Counted from the stretch's first letter, positions 1 through 7,099 are shown. The stretch is 64,000 nucleotides of DNA from Bacillota bacterium (GCA_023392595.1 JAEVYU010000065.1:1-64000); one strand, 5' to 3'. Program-made: numbers and translations. The notes: a model not told the origin generated them from the sequence alone.

Positions 1-189
1 GTAACCAACCCACGTATATCAGGTTGACATACCGTCGAGTACCGATTCTAACTGCTGAATAATTTTATAAATCAATTTTTTAAATCTAACCTTGAATGGG
101 GCTTGACAGACACTTCCATATCAGAGCAAGAGAGAGGTCTAGACGGCCGAATCGTCATGATAATCCGCCAATACATATCCCTATAACTA

Positions 190-220
190 AGTAAAACGTT
201 CTCGAAATAACGACTCAATT
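190..220. repeat. dispersed repeat, copy A
   Basis: The stretch starting AGTAAAACGTTCTCGAAATA is nearly identical to positions 5658-5680. In that copy an 18-20 base GC-rich palindrome sits between the AAATAAC and ACTCAAT parts; here they are almost adjacent. Nothing else recognisable lies in positions 1-294, which hold no supported gene. Confidence 0.5.
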
Positions 221-294
221 CAATTTTTATCCTCCCACCCATCAAGCTCTTGAAACTCACCACGCAAAGTTAATCCTTTCGTCATACCCAGCGC

Positions 295-894
295 TCAATT
301 CAAAACCAAAAACAATAACACTGGAATCAATAAACCATCTATGATAAATGAAACTGGTAATGTAACGATATTGAATAAGCCGGACCACCAAGGCCCACTT
401 ACATAAATTAATAAAATATTTGGTTTCCAAACGGTTACATCCATTTTTAATAAATTTGCCACGAACAATAGCATCCCGCAAAAAACGCCCGTTGGAGCTG
501 CAATCAATGTAAACAGTTTATATAACCCGCGCAGACCCAATTTCTTCACCTTTATGACTTGATGATCTGAATTCTCCCCGATCTCCAAATCAATACATAA
601 CCCTTTAATATATTTCAGTACAAAATTAAAGCCCCAGTAAGATATTGCGGCGATAATTACTCCAATAATGGGTAACAATAAAAATGAACAAACCATTCCA
701 ATTCCGGATGCCGTCAATCCATGAAAACGTAAATTCGCTAAGTTTCCATCAATTTTTATCTCCGTAAATAAACTCAGGAGACCAAAAATTAAAAATAAGC
801 ATCCCAATAACAAACCTACGCTTAAATGAGCAACAAAAATGAACTTTACATAGGACTTGAAATCTACTTGTAATAACTTTATTTTTCTCCGCAT
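295..894 (-). CDS. hypothetical multi-pass membrane protein
   Basis: I do not recognise this protein of about 199 residues. It has roughly four hydrophobic segments: near residues 15-40, a long stretch after the first third (SFLLLPIIGVIIAA), another around LIAAPTGVFCGMLLFVANLL, and a C-terminal one ending in VLLFLVLN. A short polar loop with KIDGNLANLRF lies between the first two. The ATG at 894 was chosen because a GGTGG stretch precedes it by about 8 bases; an upstream ATG at 921 has weaker support. Two more unrecognised membrane proteins follow on the same strand, so the three may form a unit, but the gaps exceed 80 bases. Only an integral membrane location can be inferred. Confidence 0.55.
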   Translation of the reverse strand: MRRKIKLLQVDFKSYVKFIFVAHLSVGLLLGCLFLIFGLLSLFTEIKIDGNLANLRFHGLTASGIGMVCSFLLLPIIGVIIAAISYWGFNFVLKYIKGLCIDLEIGENSDHQVIKVKKLGLRGLYKLFTLIAAPTGVFCGMLLFVANLLKMDVTVWKPNILLIYVSGPWWSGLFNIVTLPVSFIIDGLLIPVLLFLVLN

Positions 895-1030
895 CTGCAA
901 AGCCACCCTCTCCCATTGCATCCAATTTATCTTAAAACAAAATCATCTTCGAATTTCTCCGCCATCGCTCGGCCCTAATTTGAGATTGTCCAGGGAAAAC
1001 ATCCACTTTCTAACCACCACCCAAACACTA

Positions 1031-1540
1031 TTATCCTTTCATAATCATATTGAGCAAAGCTGCAATCCAACTTAATATTGCTCCTATTGAAAGAATACGA
1101 TACATCCTTATTAACAATAAGGCCTTTTTATCATATTTCATCCATAACGGCGTTGAAAAAAGCCATGAGGATAATATTCTTCCCCGGGAGATTTGGCATC
1201 TAAACCGGGGTAAAAAAAATCCTCTTGATTCTCTAGGAACCCAAAAGACTCCAAATGGCTTTCCATCTCTTTCCCAAAGATCATAATTTTCGCGATACTC
1301 TTTTCGAAGTAAAATATCGAAAATCATAAAACCGGCAAGTACAAATGCTAGAAAAAATATTCCAAAAATCAATATATCGCCCTCCAAAGTAATTCCATGT
1401 AATTTTTTATCTTTACCCCTTAAATCTATGACAGGACAGGAAACCCACACTATCCAGTCATTTTCGTGAATAATTCCATAGCTTATTCTTTTTTCCAACC
1501 AACCCATTCGCTTGGATATTCTGAAGTAATGGTTTTGCAT
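1031..1540 (-). CDS. hypothetical membrane protein
   Basis: An unrecognised protein of 169 residues. The N-terminal 50 residues are polar, one clear transmembrane helix lies near residues 54-77 (ILIFGIFFLAFVLAGFMIF), a basic aromatic-rich middle follows, and a second hydrophobic segment is at the C-terminus (LSIGAILSWIAALLNMIM). The arrangement, with a charged domain between two helices, resembles small uncharacterised membrane proteins of Firmicutes, but no family can be assigned. The Shine-Dalgarno sequence is weak, so the true start may differ. It lies between two other unknown membrane proteins on the same strand. Confidence 0.5.
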   Translation of the reverse strand: MQNHYFRISKRMGWLEKRISYGIIHENDWIVWVSCPVIDLRGKDKKLHGITLEGDILIFGIFFLAFVLAGFMIFDILLRKEYRENYDLWERDGKPFGVFWVPRESRGFFLPRFRCQISRGRILSSWLFSTPLWMKYDKKALLLIRMYRILSIGAILSWIAALLNMIMKG

Positions 1541-1623
1541 AATATCTCTAAATATAACATCAATCTTTCCGTACCCTTATGAGGATGCGACACAAAACGC
1601 CGCAATCATCCAAAAACGGCTTT

Positions 1624-2256
1624 TTAGTCATTATAGTCAATAAAACACCAGTTTTTACTTTTCCTCGTAAAATATGGACGTCGATATTTAAAAGGCATAT
1701 CCCTGTTATCTGGATCTTTTCCATCCGATCGATATAACAAAAATGAATGACTTCCAAACAAACTGCCAGTCAGTTTGACATTAATTTTTAATACACCGTT
1801 TTCAATATATGCCTGAACAAATCGGTCTTTGATACTATTTAATCCTTCTGGAATCGTAATGATAGATTCCTGATTCTTTCGGTTTTCTTCTTTCACTATT
1901 GTTTGAACATGAAGCGCCAATCTTTCCAAGTCTTTTAAATGAGTCTTATAATAATCCGGAACAGGACAAAGCGTCCGCCAAAATAGAAATATGAATATAA
2001 AAAAAGCTTCACAAACTAAAAGCACAAAAGGTTTCCAATCTATTTTTCTTCGTGTCAGAAGCTTAATAATTTCAACAACGATTAATCCTAATGTATATAT
2101 CAAAGAAAATAGAAAGCCTATTATGAAAGGTACTCCAACAAAAAAAGCTAAACTTAGGACTATTTTGTCATTATAATAGTTTGCTTCCATTATGAAAAAA
2201 ATAAGGATATTCAGCAAAATAACGGACCCTAAAATGTAAAACATACCTATCTTCAT
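1624..2256 (-). CDS. hypothetical membrane protein with C-terminal soluble domain
   Basis: An unrecognised protein of 210 residues. Three hydrophobic segments occupy about residues 5-25, 33-63 and 78-94 (VLLVCEAFFIFIFLFW). A polar C-terminal domain of about 110 residues follows, with an amphipathic stretch (LKDLERLALHVQTIVKEE) and beta-strand-like repeats near the end. It could be a sensor-like or lipid-modified domain, but no motif supports that. The HicB-like short reading frame at 2288-2332 lies just upstream on the same strand. Confidence 0.5.
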   Translation of the reverse strand: MKIGMFYILGSVILLNILIFFIMEANYYNDKIVLSLAFFVGVPFIIGFLFSLIYTLGLIVVEIIKLLTRRKIDWKPFVLLVCEAFFIFIFLFWRTLCPVPDYYKTHLKDLERLALHVQTIVKEENRKNQESIITIPEGLNSIKDRFVQAYIENGVLKINVKLTGSLFGSHSFLLYRSDGKDPDNRDMPFKYRRPYFTRKSKNWCFIDYND

Positions 2257-2287
2257 ATTATTATTCTTCTGAAGTTAATCGAAGGAA

Positions 2288-2332
2288 TCATTCCGGCTCA
2301 ACATCCAAGAGGACATTATACTTAAATTTCAT
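2288..2332 (-). pseudogene. 14-codon remnant resembling a HicB antitoxin start, or a leader peptide
   Basis: A strong ribosome binding site (AAAGGAGTGAAGG) precedes an ATG that reads MKFKYNVLLDVEPE and then stops. That sequence is very like the first residues of HicB-family antitoxins (MK.KYxVLLEPEPEGGY...). The rest of the antitoxin fold is absent downstream. The simplest reading is a 5' remnant of a hicB gene lost by deletion. A short leader peptide for the 210-residue membrane protein behind it cannot be excluded. Confidence 0.35.
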
Positions 2333-2414
2333 AACCCTTCACTCCTTTATTTAAAAACAACTTCGTGTTAAACCCGCTCGTCATCGCTTGTTATTGTTTA
2401 AATGTTTTCGCCTT

Positions 2415-2440
2415 TTCTCTGCGTCTCCGCGCCTTGGCGG
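2415..2440. repeat. short dispersed repeat (TTCTCTGYGTCTCCGYGYCT type), copy 1
   Basis: This 26-base element matches the reverse complement of 16715-16740 at about 20 positions; the differences are mostly C/T alternations. Similar CTCTGCGTCTCCGCG / CACAGAGACACGGAG strings are familiar from intergenic regions of many unrelated bacteria. It lies in a gene-free stretch upstream of the nitroreductase; no promoter is obvious in it. Confidence 0.45.
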
Positions 2441-2608
2441 GAGAACTGATCTTTTGGGCTTCGAAGCATTTTTTGATCAGGAAAAATTTCCCATTAAAAT
2501 TAAGACAACGAACTTCCCTTATTCACCATCCCAAACAACCTCCCGCTTTAACCCGGCGATCTGTGATATAATCGATTCAACACCAAATCGAATCCATGAG
2601 GTAAGCAA

Positions 2609-3247
2609 ATGGCAAACTTTTTAGACCTGGCCCTATCCCGCCGCAGCATTCGTAAATTTGAGGAAAAGCAAATCCCCGATCAGGATCTGGAGTATTTCAT
2701 CCAGGCCGCGGTCAGTGCTCCCAGCGGATGCAACAGTCAATGCTGGAGATTTTTAGCCATCAAAGACCAAAACCTAATTACCCAAATCCAAACCGCCGTT
2801 ATTCAAAAAACCGAAGCCCTCCTCGCTGTCAAACACGACGAACTGAGCGAAGAATATTTAACCGCCAAACGAAAAGCAGTCGGTTTTTTTGCCAAAGCTC
2901 CCCTGATAATCGCGGTGTTTATGACCAAGGTCAAGTTTTTTGACCCCACCTTAATGGACGCTTTAAAAGCGCAAGGATATGACGAAGAGAGCATTATCAG
3001 ACTCTATGCCAATTATGATCTGTTATCGGTCGGGGCCGCCATTGAAAATATGCTCTTAGCTATCCACGAAAAAGGATATGGAGCCTGCTGGATGAACGAA
3101 CCGGCTATTGCCGGAGCCGAAATCAACCGGATTTTAAGCGTTCCCCCGGATGAGCGGTTTATTAGCCTGATTCCCGTTGGTTACAAAGCTTATACCCCGC
3201 GTCCCAAAGAAATGAAAGACTTGGCAAAAGTGTTTTCCGTGGTTTGA
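2609..3247 (+). CDS. nitroreductase family protein
   Basis: A flavin-dependent oxidoreductase of 212 residues, the usual length for the NfsA/FRP-type nitroreductase fold, expected to bind FMN as a dimer and reduce nitro- or quinone-like substrates with NAD(P)H. The N-terminal FMN phosphate-binding signature RRSIRKF is at residues 11-17, SAPSGCNSQ near 36-44, the GYGACWMNEP region near 153, and the C-terminal IPVGYKAYTPRPK strand is typical. It starts at an ATG behind an AGGTAAG ribosome binding site. Its stop codon overlaps the ATG of a short truncated reading frame (TGATG), which suggests a lost downstream partner. The physiological substrate is unknown. Confidence 0.9.
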   Translation: MANFLDLALSRRSIRKFEEKQIPDQDLEYFIQAAVSAPSGCNSQCWRFLAIKDQNLITQIQTAVIQKTEALLAVKHDELSEEYLTAKRKAVGFFAKAPLIIAVFMTKVKFFDPTLMDALKAQGYDEESIIRLYANYDLLSVGAAIENMLLAIHEKGYGACWMNEPAIAGAEINRILSVPPDERFISLIPVGYKAYTPRPKEMKDLAKVFSVV

Positions 3248-3393
3248 TGGAGCCTCTCCCTATCAAACCGGGAGCCTTTGACGACCAGGACCATCTCTTG
3301 GCGATTGATGCCCTAGCCCATCTGTACATTATGCTTATATTGTTCCTCTTACTTCTTTCCAATCGATCAAAAGATTATAGCGTTCTGTTTTAA
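3247..3393 (+). pseudogene. possible truncated reading frame coupled to the nitroreductase
   Basis: A 48-codon frame starts in a TGATG overlap with the nitroreductase stop codon. The first 29 residues (MEPLPIKPGAFDDQDHLLAI...) look protein-like. After about position 3335 it runs antisense through the 3' end of the flavin-binding gene on the other strand and turns low-complexity hydrophobic. The translational coupling suggests a real gene once started here and was cut by a rearrangement. I do not recognise the family, and this may be chance. Confidence 0.25.
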
Positions 3394-3700
3394 AGCGCAA
3401 AACACAATAATTCGGGTCTTCCGGTCCACTGAAGTGGTTCGTCAGGCCCTCATACCACATTTCCCCTTTTACTTCGAGGTCAGTCAATATTTCCATTGTA
3501 CCAATCAGTGTGATATTGTAGTCGTCATCATTAAAACAAACACTAGCCCGGTTGCACTTGTTAATCCGGTTGGTTCTTGTTCCTCCCAACCCGGTACAGA
3601 AGGTAATCCAATTGATACCATCTGCTTTTGAGGCAGTTATTGTGGACGCTGTTGGATATCCATCCAAGTCCATCAGAGCCAATACACAACAGGTTCCCAT
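3335..3700 (-). CDS. pyridoxamine 5'-phosphate oxidase-like flavin-binding protein, N-terminus probably shortened
   Basis: A split-barrel flavin-binding protein of the PNPOx-like superfamily. The core motif LDGYPTASTITASKADGI, the stretch CTGLGGTRTNRINKCNRASV and the C-terminal SGPEDPNYCVLRF segment are typical of clostridial members of 130-140 residues. The ATG used (3700) follows GGGGAG with a 6-base gap. The same frame continues upstream for 14 codons with family-like residues (VGLYGECG) and then meets TAG at 3745-3743. The native N-terminal helix may therefore be lost, with translation restarting at the internal ATG. The likely role is binding FMN or heme-type ligands; the substrate is unknown. 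Confidence 0.65.
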   Translation of the reverse strand: MGTCCVLALMDLDGYPTASTITASKADGINWITFCTGLGGTRTNRINKCNRASVCFNDDDYNITLIGTMEILTDLEVKGEMWYEGLTNHFSGPEDPNYCVLRFKTERYNLLIDWKEVRGTI

Positions 3701-3855
3701 TCCACACTCCCCATATAAACCAACACTATTTTGGATACTTGCCTAATGTGTAACAACAAACTTCATTCCGACACTACTTCATCTCTGGAACATGCATTAC
3801 TTACCAACGGCCCGGAAGGCCGCGAAAATAATTCACACATTGCAAATAACGGTCT

Positions 3856-3882
3856 GGGTTACCGACATGGCTGAGTGTTACA
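3856..3882. repeat. IS-terminus-like motif, copy 1
   Basis: GGGTTACCGACATGG followed by CTGAGTGTTACA matches 6482-6507 with one gap and a few substitutions. The reverse complement (TGTAACACT..G.ATGTC.GTAACCC) resembles the terminal sequences of some IS481/IS21-like elements. No transposase remains nearby, so this is at most a relic end. The 3701-3941 stretch holds no supported gene. Confidence 0.3.
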
Positions 3883-3941
3883 TGGTCCTTATGTTCACAA
3901 AAAGGATGGATCGGGATAAATTGATTCATGAAAATATCCAC

Positions 3942-4550
3942 TCATTTAAATATCCAAAAATAAATTACTCTGGGACCCTTACTAAATTCGTCTCCAGTTC
4001 TTGGTATTTCAATAATTTTCTCTGGTTTTATATTTAATGTCCAATCCCCAATAAGTTCTTGATCAATGAATCGATGAGCCCGATGACTTGGCTTTTCCTC
4101 TCCACCATCCCATTGATATGGAAAACTTAAAATGGCCTTATTGGAAATTCTTATAACTTCTCTAAATGCCCGGCTCTGTTTATTATCCAAATGTTCCCAT
4201 ACTTGCAGTGCAATAAACAAATCATATTCCTTGTCTTTGATAGGCCAGGGTTTTATGGTAGCATCATGAATAATTGTCTTTCCATTTGTTTTTAGAGGTT
4301 TTCCAAACTGATCTTGTTCTGGATTTATCATTACATCTGAATTTTTAACAATTGGAAAAAACCCAGGTCCTAATTCCAATACATTATTAACATTTTCATT
4401 TTGTATGATATTTAATACTTCTTTATAATACTCCCAGCGTCCGCTATAATATTGGCCATGAGGCCCATTTAACCATTGCTCATAATCTTTATATTCCAGT
4501 AAATTGAATGCAGGTCGATCTTTTTGTTCATCTTGGAGAAGGGTATTCAT
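3942..4550 (-). CDS. class I SAM-dependent methyltransferase
   Basis: A protein of 202 residues with a Rossmann-type methyltransferase core. Motif I is NNVLELGPGFFP (about residues 55-66), the post-I acidic region carries the KNSDVMINPEQ stretch, and DLFIALQVWEHL is the motif IV/Methyltransf_11-like segment. It transfers a methyl group from S-adenosylmethionine to an unknown acceptor. The ATG at 4550 was chosen because GGGAGGG lies 8 bases upstream; a TTG one codon earlier is less likely. It lies in the AT-rich left region among unrelated small genes, with no evident pathway partner, so horizontal acquisition is plausible. Confidence 0.8.
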   Translation of the reverse strand: MNTLLQDEQKDRPAFNLLEYKDYEQWLNGPHGQYYSGRWEYYKEVLNIIQNENVNNVLELGPGFFPIVKNSDVMINPEQDQFGKPLKTNGKTIIHDATIKPWPIKDKEYDLFIALQVWEHLDNKQSRAFREVIRISNKAILSFPYQWDGGEEKPSHRAHRFIDQELIGDWTLNIKPEKIIEIPRTGDEFSKGPRVIYFWIFK

Positions 4551-4680
4551 CAAAAAATCCCTCCCTTTATAATACTTTTACTGATTTTATAACCCTTTTT
4601 TTTAGATTTTCTAAAGTGCCGCACGATGCGACACCGACCTGTTTCAGGCAGTATTTCGTTAAACGTCCATGAGTTGTAGA

Positions 4681-4720
4681 AGTCCATTCACCTTAGATAG
4701 CTCTTATCTTAGGCGGACGG
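4681..4720. other. long imperfect hairpin, GTCC...GGAC flanks
   Basis: CCTTAGATA and TATCTTAGG pair around a 5-base loop with one mismatched position, and outer GTCC and GGAC can pair beyond them. It lies between the methyltransferase and GNAT genes. A T-rich stretch follows on the plus strand, where no gene ends nearby, so a terminator role is uncertain. Confidence 0.3.
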
Positions 4721-4744
4721 ATTTTGTTGACTTTATTTTTTCCC

Positions 4745-5248
4745 TTATTTTAAATCCATTTCATAATACACACTGTTATATAACATTTTTTTATTTGAAA
4801 CGTTTGAATTATCTCGACTTATTGCTTTAAATCCAACTGATTCATACATTTTTTGAGCCGGAATAAAGAAATCAATTATGCCTGTAGATACTTTGGCTTT
4901 AGTAAATCCTTTATCCTTTAAATTATAGAGAGTCATTCTCATCTGATATGCTCCAAGTCCTTTGCCTCTCAATTTTGGCAGAATACAATTATGCCCTATT
5001 ATAACAATTGGACTTTCCCTAGGATCCCAACAACACATTCCAGCTACTTTATTTTCGTATTCAGAAACGAAGCTACAGCTTTCACCGATTTTAGGATTTT
5101 CATAAAAAAAGGTATCACACTCATTAAAACTTTTTAGATTTTCTTCACTGTAATCCGGATAACATTCATGAAAAAGTGAATAAGCTTCAATAAGAATTGC
5201 TTCAAGTGTACCTTTCGGATAATTTAGCAACGATTTGAATACTAGCAT
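4745..5248 (-). CDS. GNAT family N-acetyltransferase
   Basis: A protein of 167 residues, the normal length for a GNAT acetyltransferase that moves an acetyl group from acetyl-CoA to an amine. The acetyl-CoA binding motif A is visible as GHNCILPKLRGKGLGAYQM (R/Q-x-x-G-x-G/A type), followed by the alpha helix and the YESVGFKAISR strand typical of motif B. It starts at an ATG behind an AGGTTTTTT site, which is only a moderate ribosome binding site. It stands alone in an AT-rich accessory stretch, so nothing indicates the substrate. Confidence 0.85.
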   Translation of the reverse strand: MLVFKSLLNYPKGTLEAILIEAYSLFHECYPDYSEENLKSFNECDTFFYENPKIGESCSFVSEYENKVAGMCCWDPRESPIVIIGHNCILPKLRGKGLGAYQMRMTLYNLKDKGFTKAKVSTGIIDFFIPAQKMYESVGFKAISRDNSNVSNKKMLYNSVYYEMDLK

Positions 5249-5291
5249 TAAAAAAACCTCCAGATATCGATGGTTAATAGACCCGAATTAT

Positions 5292-5513
5292 TTACTTATA
5301 ATCGCTTTTAGGCGACTTCATCTCGCTCAAAATGTCCTCTCCGACTCTTTCAAAGTCAGTTGAAAGGTTAAAGGCTAATTCCCATATAAATTCCTTAATT
5401 TTAGGTAAAACTTCCCAAACATACTGAACATTTTCGAAGAGAGATTCTGCAATCGTTTGATTCAAATCCAAAAGGTTTTCCGGATAGATTAGATGATTGC
5501 TTATTGGAGTCAC
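5292..5513 (-). pseudogene. N-terminal remnant of a left-handed beta-helix acyl/nucleotidyltransferase-like protein
   Basis: The 73-residue frame reads ..ESLFENVQYVWEVLPKIKEF.., closely like the conserved N-terminal helix of LbH-fold sugar nucleotide acetyltransferases (typically DLFENVEYPWEVLPKI). Those proteins are over 200 residues and continue into hexapeptide repeats. Here the frame ends with an unrelated-looking KSPKSDYK tail, suggesting an internal deletion that joined the start to a late segment. The only start is a GTG without a clear ribosome binding site. I infer a decayed gene. Confidence 0.5.
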
Positions 5514-5554
5514 CTCATAAGTGCGGTGTTTTTATTGTCGGCTCATCCAATACC

Positions 5555-5617
5555 CTACTTCCGGCATATAAAAATTCCGGTGTCCTTGGATACTGAAATT
5601 TTGCCTTCACTTTCCAG
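5555..5617 (-). pseudogene. duplicated 3' fragment of the gene at 6615-6857
   Basis: These 63 bases match 6615-6677 at 59 positions. On the minus strand they encode the same C-terminal residues (LESEGKISVSKDTGIFICRK, then stop). No upstream part of the gene is present. This is a partial duplication or the scar of a recombination event that also bracketed the Doc toxin operon. Confidence 0.65.
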
Positions 5618-5627
5618 TCCTAATAAA

Positions 5628-5655
5628 AAATAAGGCCCACAATGTTGCCTTATTT
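5628..5655 (-). terminator. intrinsic terminator downstream of the Doc operon
   Basis: AAATAAGGC and GCCTTATTT form a perfect 9-bp stem with a 10-base loop; on the minus strand a T-rich run follows. It lies about 135 bases beyond the doc stop codon. Confidence 0.6.
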
Positions 5656-5657
5656 CT

Positions 5658-5781
5658 AGTAAAACGTTCTCTAAATAACTCGCGTGCGCACGCACGCGCA
5701 CTCAATGATTGTGAACGTTTTACTTAAGTAGAGCGTATCTTCTCCATTTCTGACTGCCATTTATTTAAGATACGCTCTACT
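5658..5781. repeat. composite palindromic element with GC-rich core (repeat copy B)
   Basis: Three nested or adjacent dyads are present. AGTAAAACGTTC (5658-5669) pairs with GAACGTTTTACT (5713-5724). Inside it CGCGTGCG-CA-CGCACGCG (5681-5698) is a perfect GC palindrome in AT-rich DNA. Immediately after, AGTAGAGCGTATCTT (5727-5741) pairs perfectly with 5767-5781. Parts recur at 190-220 and 37990-38037. It lies between the doc stop codon and the terminator and may be transcribed as structured RNA. Confidence 0.7.
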
Positions 5782-5789
5782 CGATGCAT

Positions 5790-6167
5790 TCAAATCATAT
5801 GCTTTTTTATCCACTGTTTTATTTCATTTTCTTTTAAGAAGCCATCAGCTATCCCAAGACCCAAATCAATCAATTCTTTTTGTGAATAGTTTACTTTTAT
5901 ATCATTCAACCGAAACAGCAGTATCATTACTGCCACCCCTATTCTTTTATTACCATCCACAAACCCATGATTATTTACCAAACTATAAGTGATAACCGAT
6001 ATTTTATCTTCAATTTCTTGATATAAGTCTTTACCCTCATAAGTCATAAACGCCCTATTTAAGGCGCTTTCAATTAACCCTAAATCTCTGATTCCATCCG
6101 AACCGCCGGTTTGTTCAATTAATTTTCGATGAAACACCAAAACATCTTCGAGTTCAATCTTTTTCAT
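5790..6167 (-). CDS. doc: Doc-type death-on-curing toxin (Fic fold)
   Basis: A 125-residue protein of the Fic/Doc family. The active-site loop reads NNHGFVDGNKRIG (HxFxDxNKR type, near residues 65-77), which in Doc carries a kinase activity that phosphorylates elongation factor Tu and stops translation. N-terminal sequence such as GGSDGIRDLGLIESAL is also typical of Doc. The ATG overlaps the stop codon of a 57-codon gene immediately upstream (ATGA), so the two are translationally coupled, as expected for a type II toxin-antitoxin pair. A hairpin terminator and the palindromic element follow. It probably stabilises this accessory stretch. Confidence 0.88.
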   Translation of the reverse strand: MKKIELEDVLVFHRKLIEQTGGSDGIRDLGLIESALNRAFMTYEGKDLYQEIEDKISVITYSLVNNHGFVDGNKRIGVAVMILLFRLNDIKVNYSQKELIDLGLGIADGFLKENEIKQWIKKHMI

Positions 6168-6337
6168 TGACTAAGTTCCTTAAAAGCTTTTCGGTTCTCG
6201 TCTATGATGGAATCCATTAACTTTCCTAATTCATTTTTATCTCTCATTTTCAAAAACTCAATAAAATCAATAACTTCCTTTTTCCTGTCTTCCGGAAGTT
6301 CTTCAAAATCTTTTAAAAATCTTTCAGCTAAGCTCAT
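6164..6337 (-). CDS. putative antitoxin partner of Doc, 57 residues
   Basis: A short gene encoding MSLAERFLKDFEELPEDRKK.. and ending ..RKAFKELSQ. It is highly charged and helical, with a hydrophobic pattern around EVIDFIEFLKM like DUF2281-type antitoxin components, rather than the classical Phd fold with its N-terminal beta-sheet DNA-binding domain. The start has an AGGTGA ribosome binding site 4 bases upstream. Its TGA overlaps the doc ATG. It should neutralise Doc by wrapping around it. Whether it also binds the promoter is unclear, because no DNA-binding domain is visible. Confidence 0.75.
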   Translation of the reverse strand: MSLAERFLKDFEELPEDRKKEVIDFIEFLKMRDKNELGKLMDSIIDENRKAFKELSQ

Positions 6338-6481
6338 TAACTCACCTCATTTAACGGTCGTTTGCATTATCATTATACCCAATTTCAACCAGGAGTTCAA
6401 TTTTCTCTTATTTATTCTACTTACAATCTCAAAGCTATCTTGACTATTCCCCAGAGGCATTATTATGCGGCTAACGTCCCG

Positions 6482-6507
6482 GGGTTACTGACATCCTTAG
6501 TGTTACA
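6482..6507. repeat. IS-terminus-like motif, copy 2
   Basis: GGGTTACTGACATCC followed by TTAGTGTTACA is a near copy of 3856-3882. The bases that follow (ttcaaaatgtcccccac) also look like insertion-sequence border sequence. The 6338-6614 stretch contains no gene that I can support. Confidence 0.3.
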
Positions 6508-6614
6508 ACACTTGATGAAGTTCAAAATGTCCCCCACTTAAATCTTTGATCTTGATATTCTCTTTGGTTGACTTTAGATTTGACAGTATGACGCCGGCGC
6601 CCAGATGTATCAAG

Positions 6615-6857
6615 CTACTTCCGGCAGATAAAAATTCCGGTGTCCTTGGATACTAAAATTTTCCCTTCACTCTCCAGCTTTTTATGAATAAAACGGCGAA
6701 ATTCATCAATTTTCGCTTCTTTTAATACCACCCTGCCCTCGTTTATTCCGTTGAAGGATAAAAAATAATCGACAATCGAATCCGATCCGTTATAATATTC
6801 TCTATATTCTTTTAAATAACCTTCCTTTTTAACTTGTTGAAAAATATCCAATATCAA
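6615..6857 (-). pseudogene. hypothetical protein fragment, 5' end apparently lost
   Basis: An 80-codon frame whose C-terminal 20 residues recur at 5555-5617. It has no ATG: the frame opens with TTG directly after an in-frame TGA and there is no ribosome binding site. The sequence (DYFLSFNGINEGRVVLKEAK.., HKKLESEGKILVSKDTGIF) looks like a real compact alpha/beta protein, but I do not recognise it. It was probably truncated at its 5' end by a rearrangement at about 6860. Confidence 0.5.
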
Positions 6858-6965
6858 TCAAGATCACTTTTGCTTGATCGCTGTGATAATTTTATCCCGG
6901 CAATCCCCCCTTATTGCGGGAGGACGCCGGAACCGAGCCTGTCTAAAAAGCAATTCAAAATCAAT

Positions 6966-7045
6966 AAGAAATACAATATATATCGCGCGCACGCAGGCGC
7001 GCGACTTCATCTCGAATCGATTGATTTTAATATATTGTATTTCTT
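6966..7045. repeat. inverted repeat with GC-rich palindromic core
   Basis: AAGAAATACAATATA (6966-6980) and its perfect complement (7031-7045) flank CGCGCGC-acgcag-GCGCGCG (6984-7003) and CTTCATCTCG. The layout, AT-rich arms around a CG-alternating core, is the same as at 5658-5724. An inner AAAATCAAT/ATTGATTTT pair (6957-6965 and 7020-7028) adds to the dyad. No gene lies within; it could be a folded non-coding unit or a small non-autonomous element. Confidence 0.6.
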
Positions 7046-7099
7046 GATCATGGGTGCCGTCAGGCACGGATTTCCTTTTGGGACAGCCCCATGGTCTTC

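Noticed and set aside
72..263. 63-codon minus-strand frame near the left edge
   Set aside because: It runs through the dispersed repeat and has no ribosome binding site or recognisable sequence.
3792..4037. 81-codon plus-strand frame as a gene
   Set aside because: It overlaps the methyltransferase 3' end antisense and an IS-end-like motif; no recognisable sequence.
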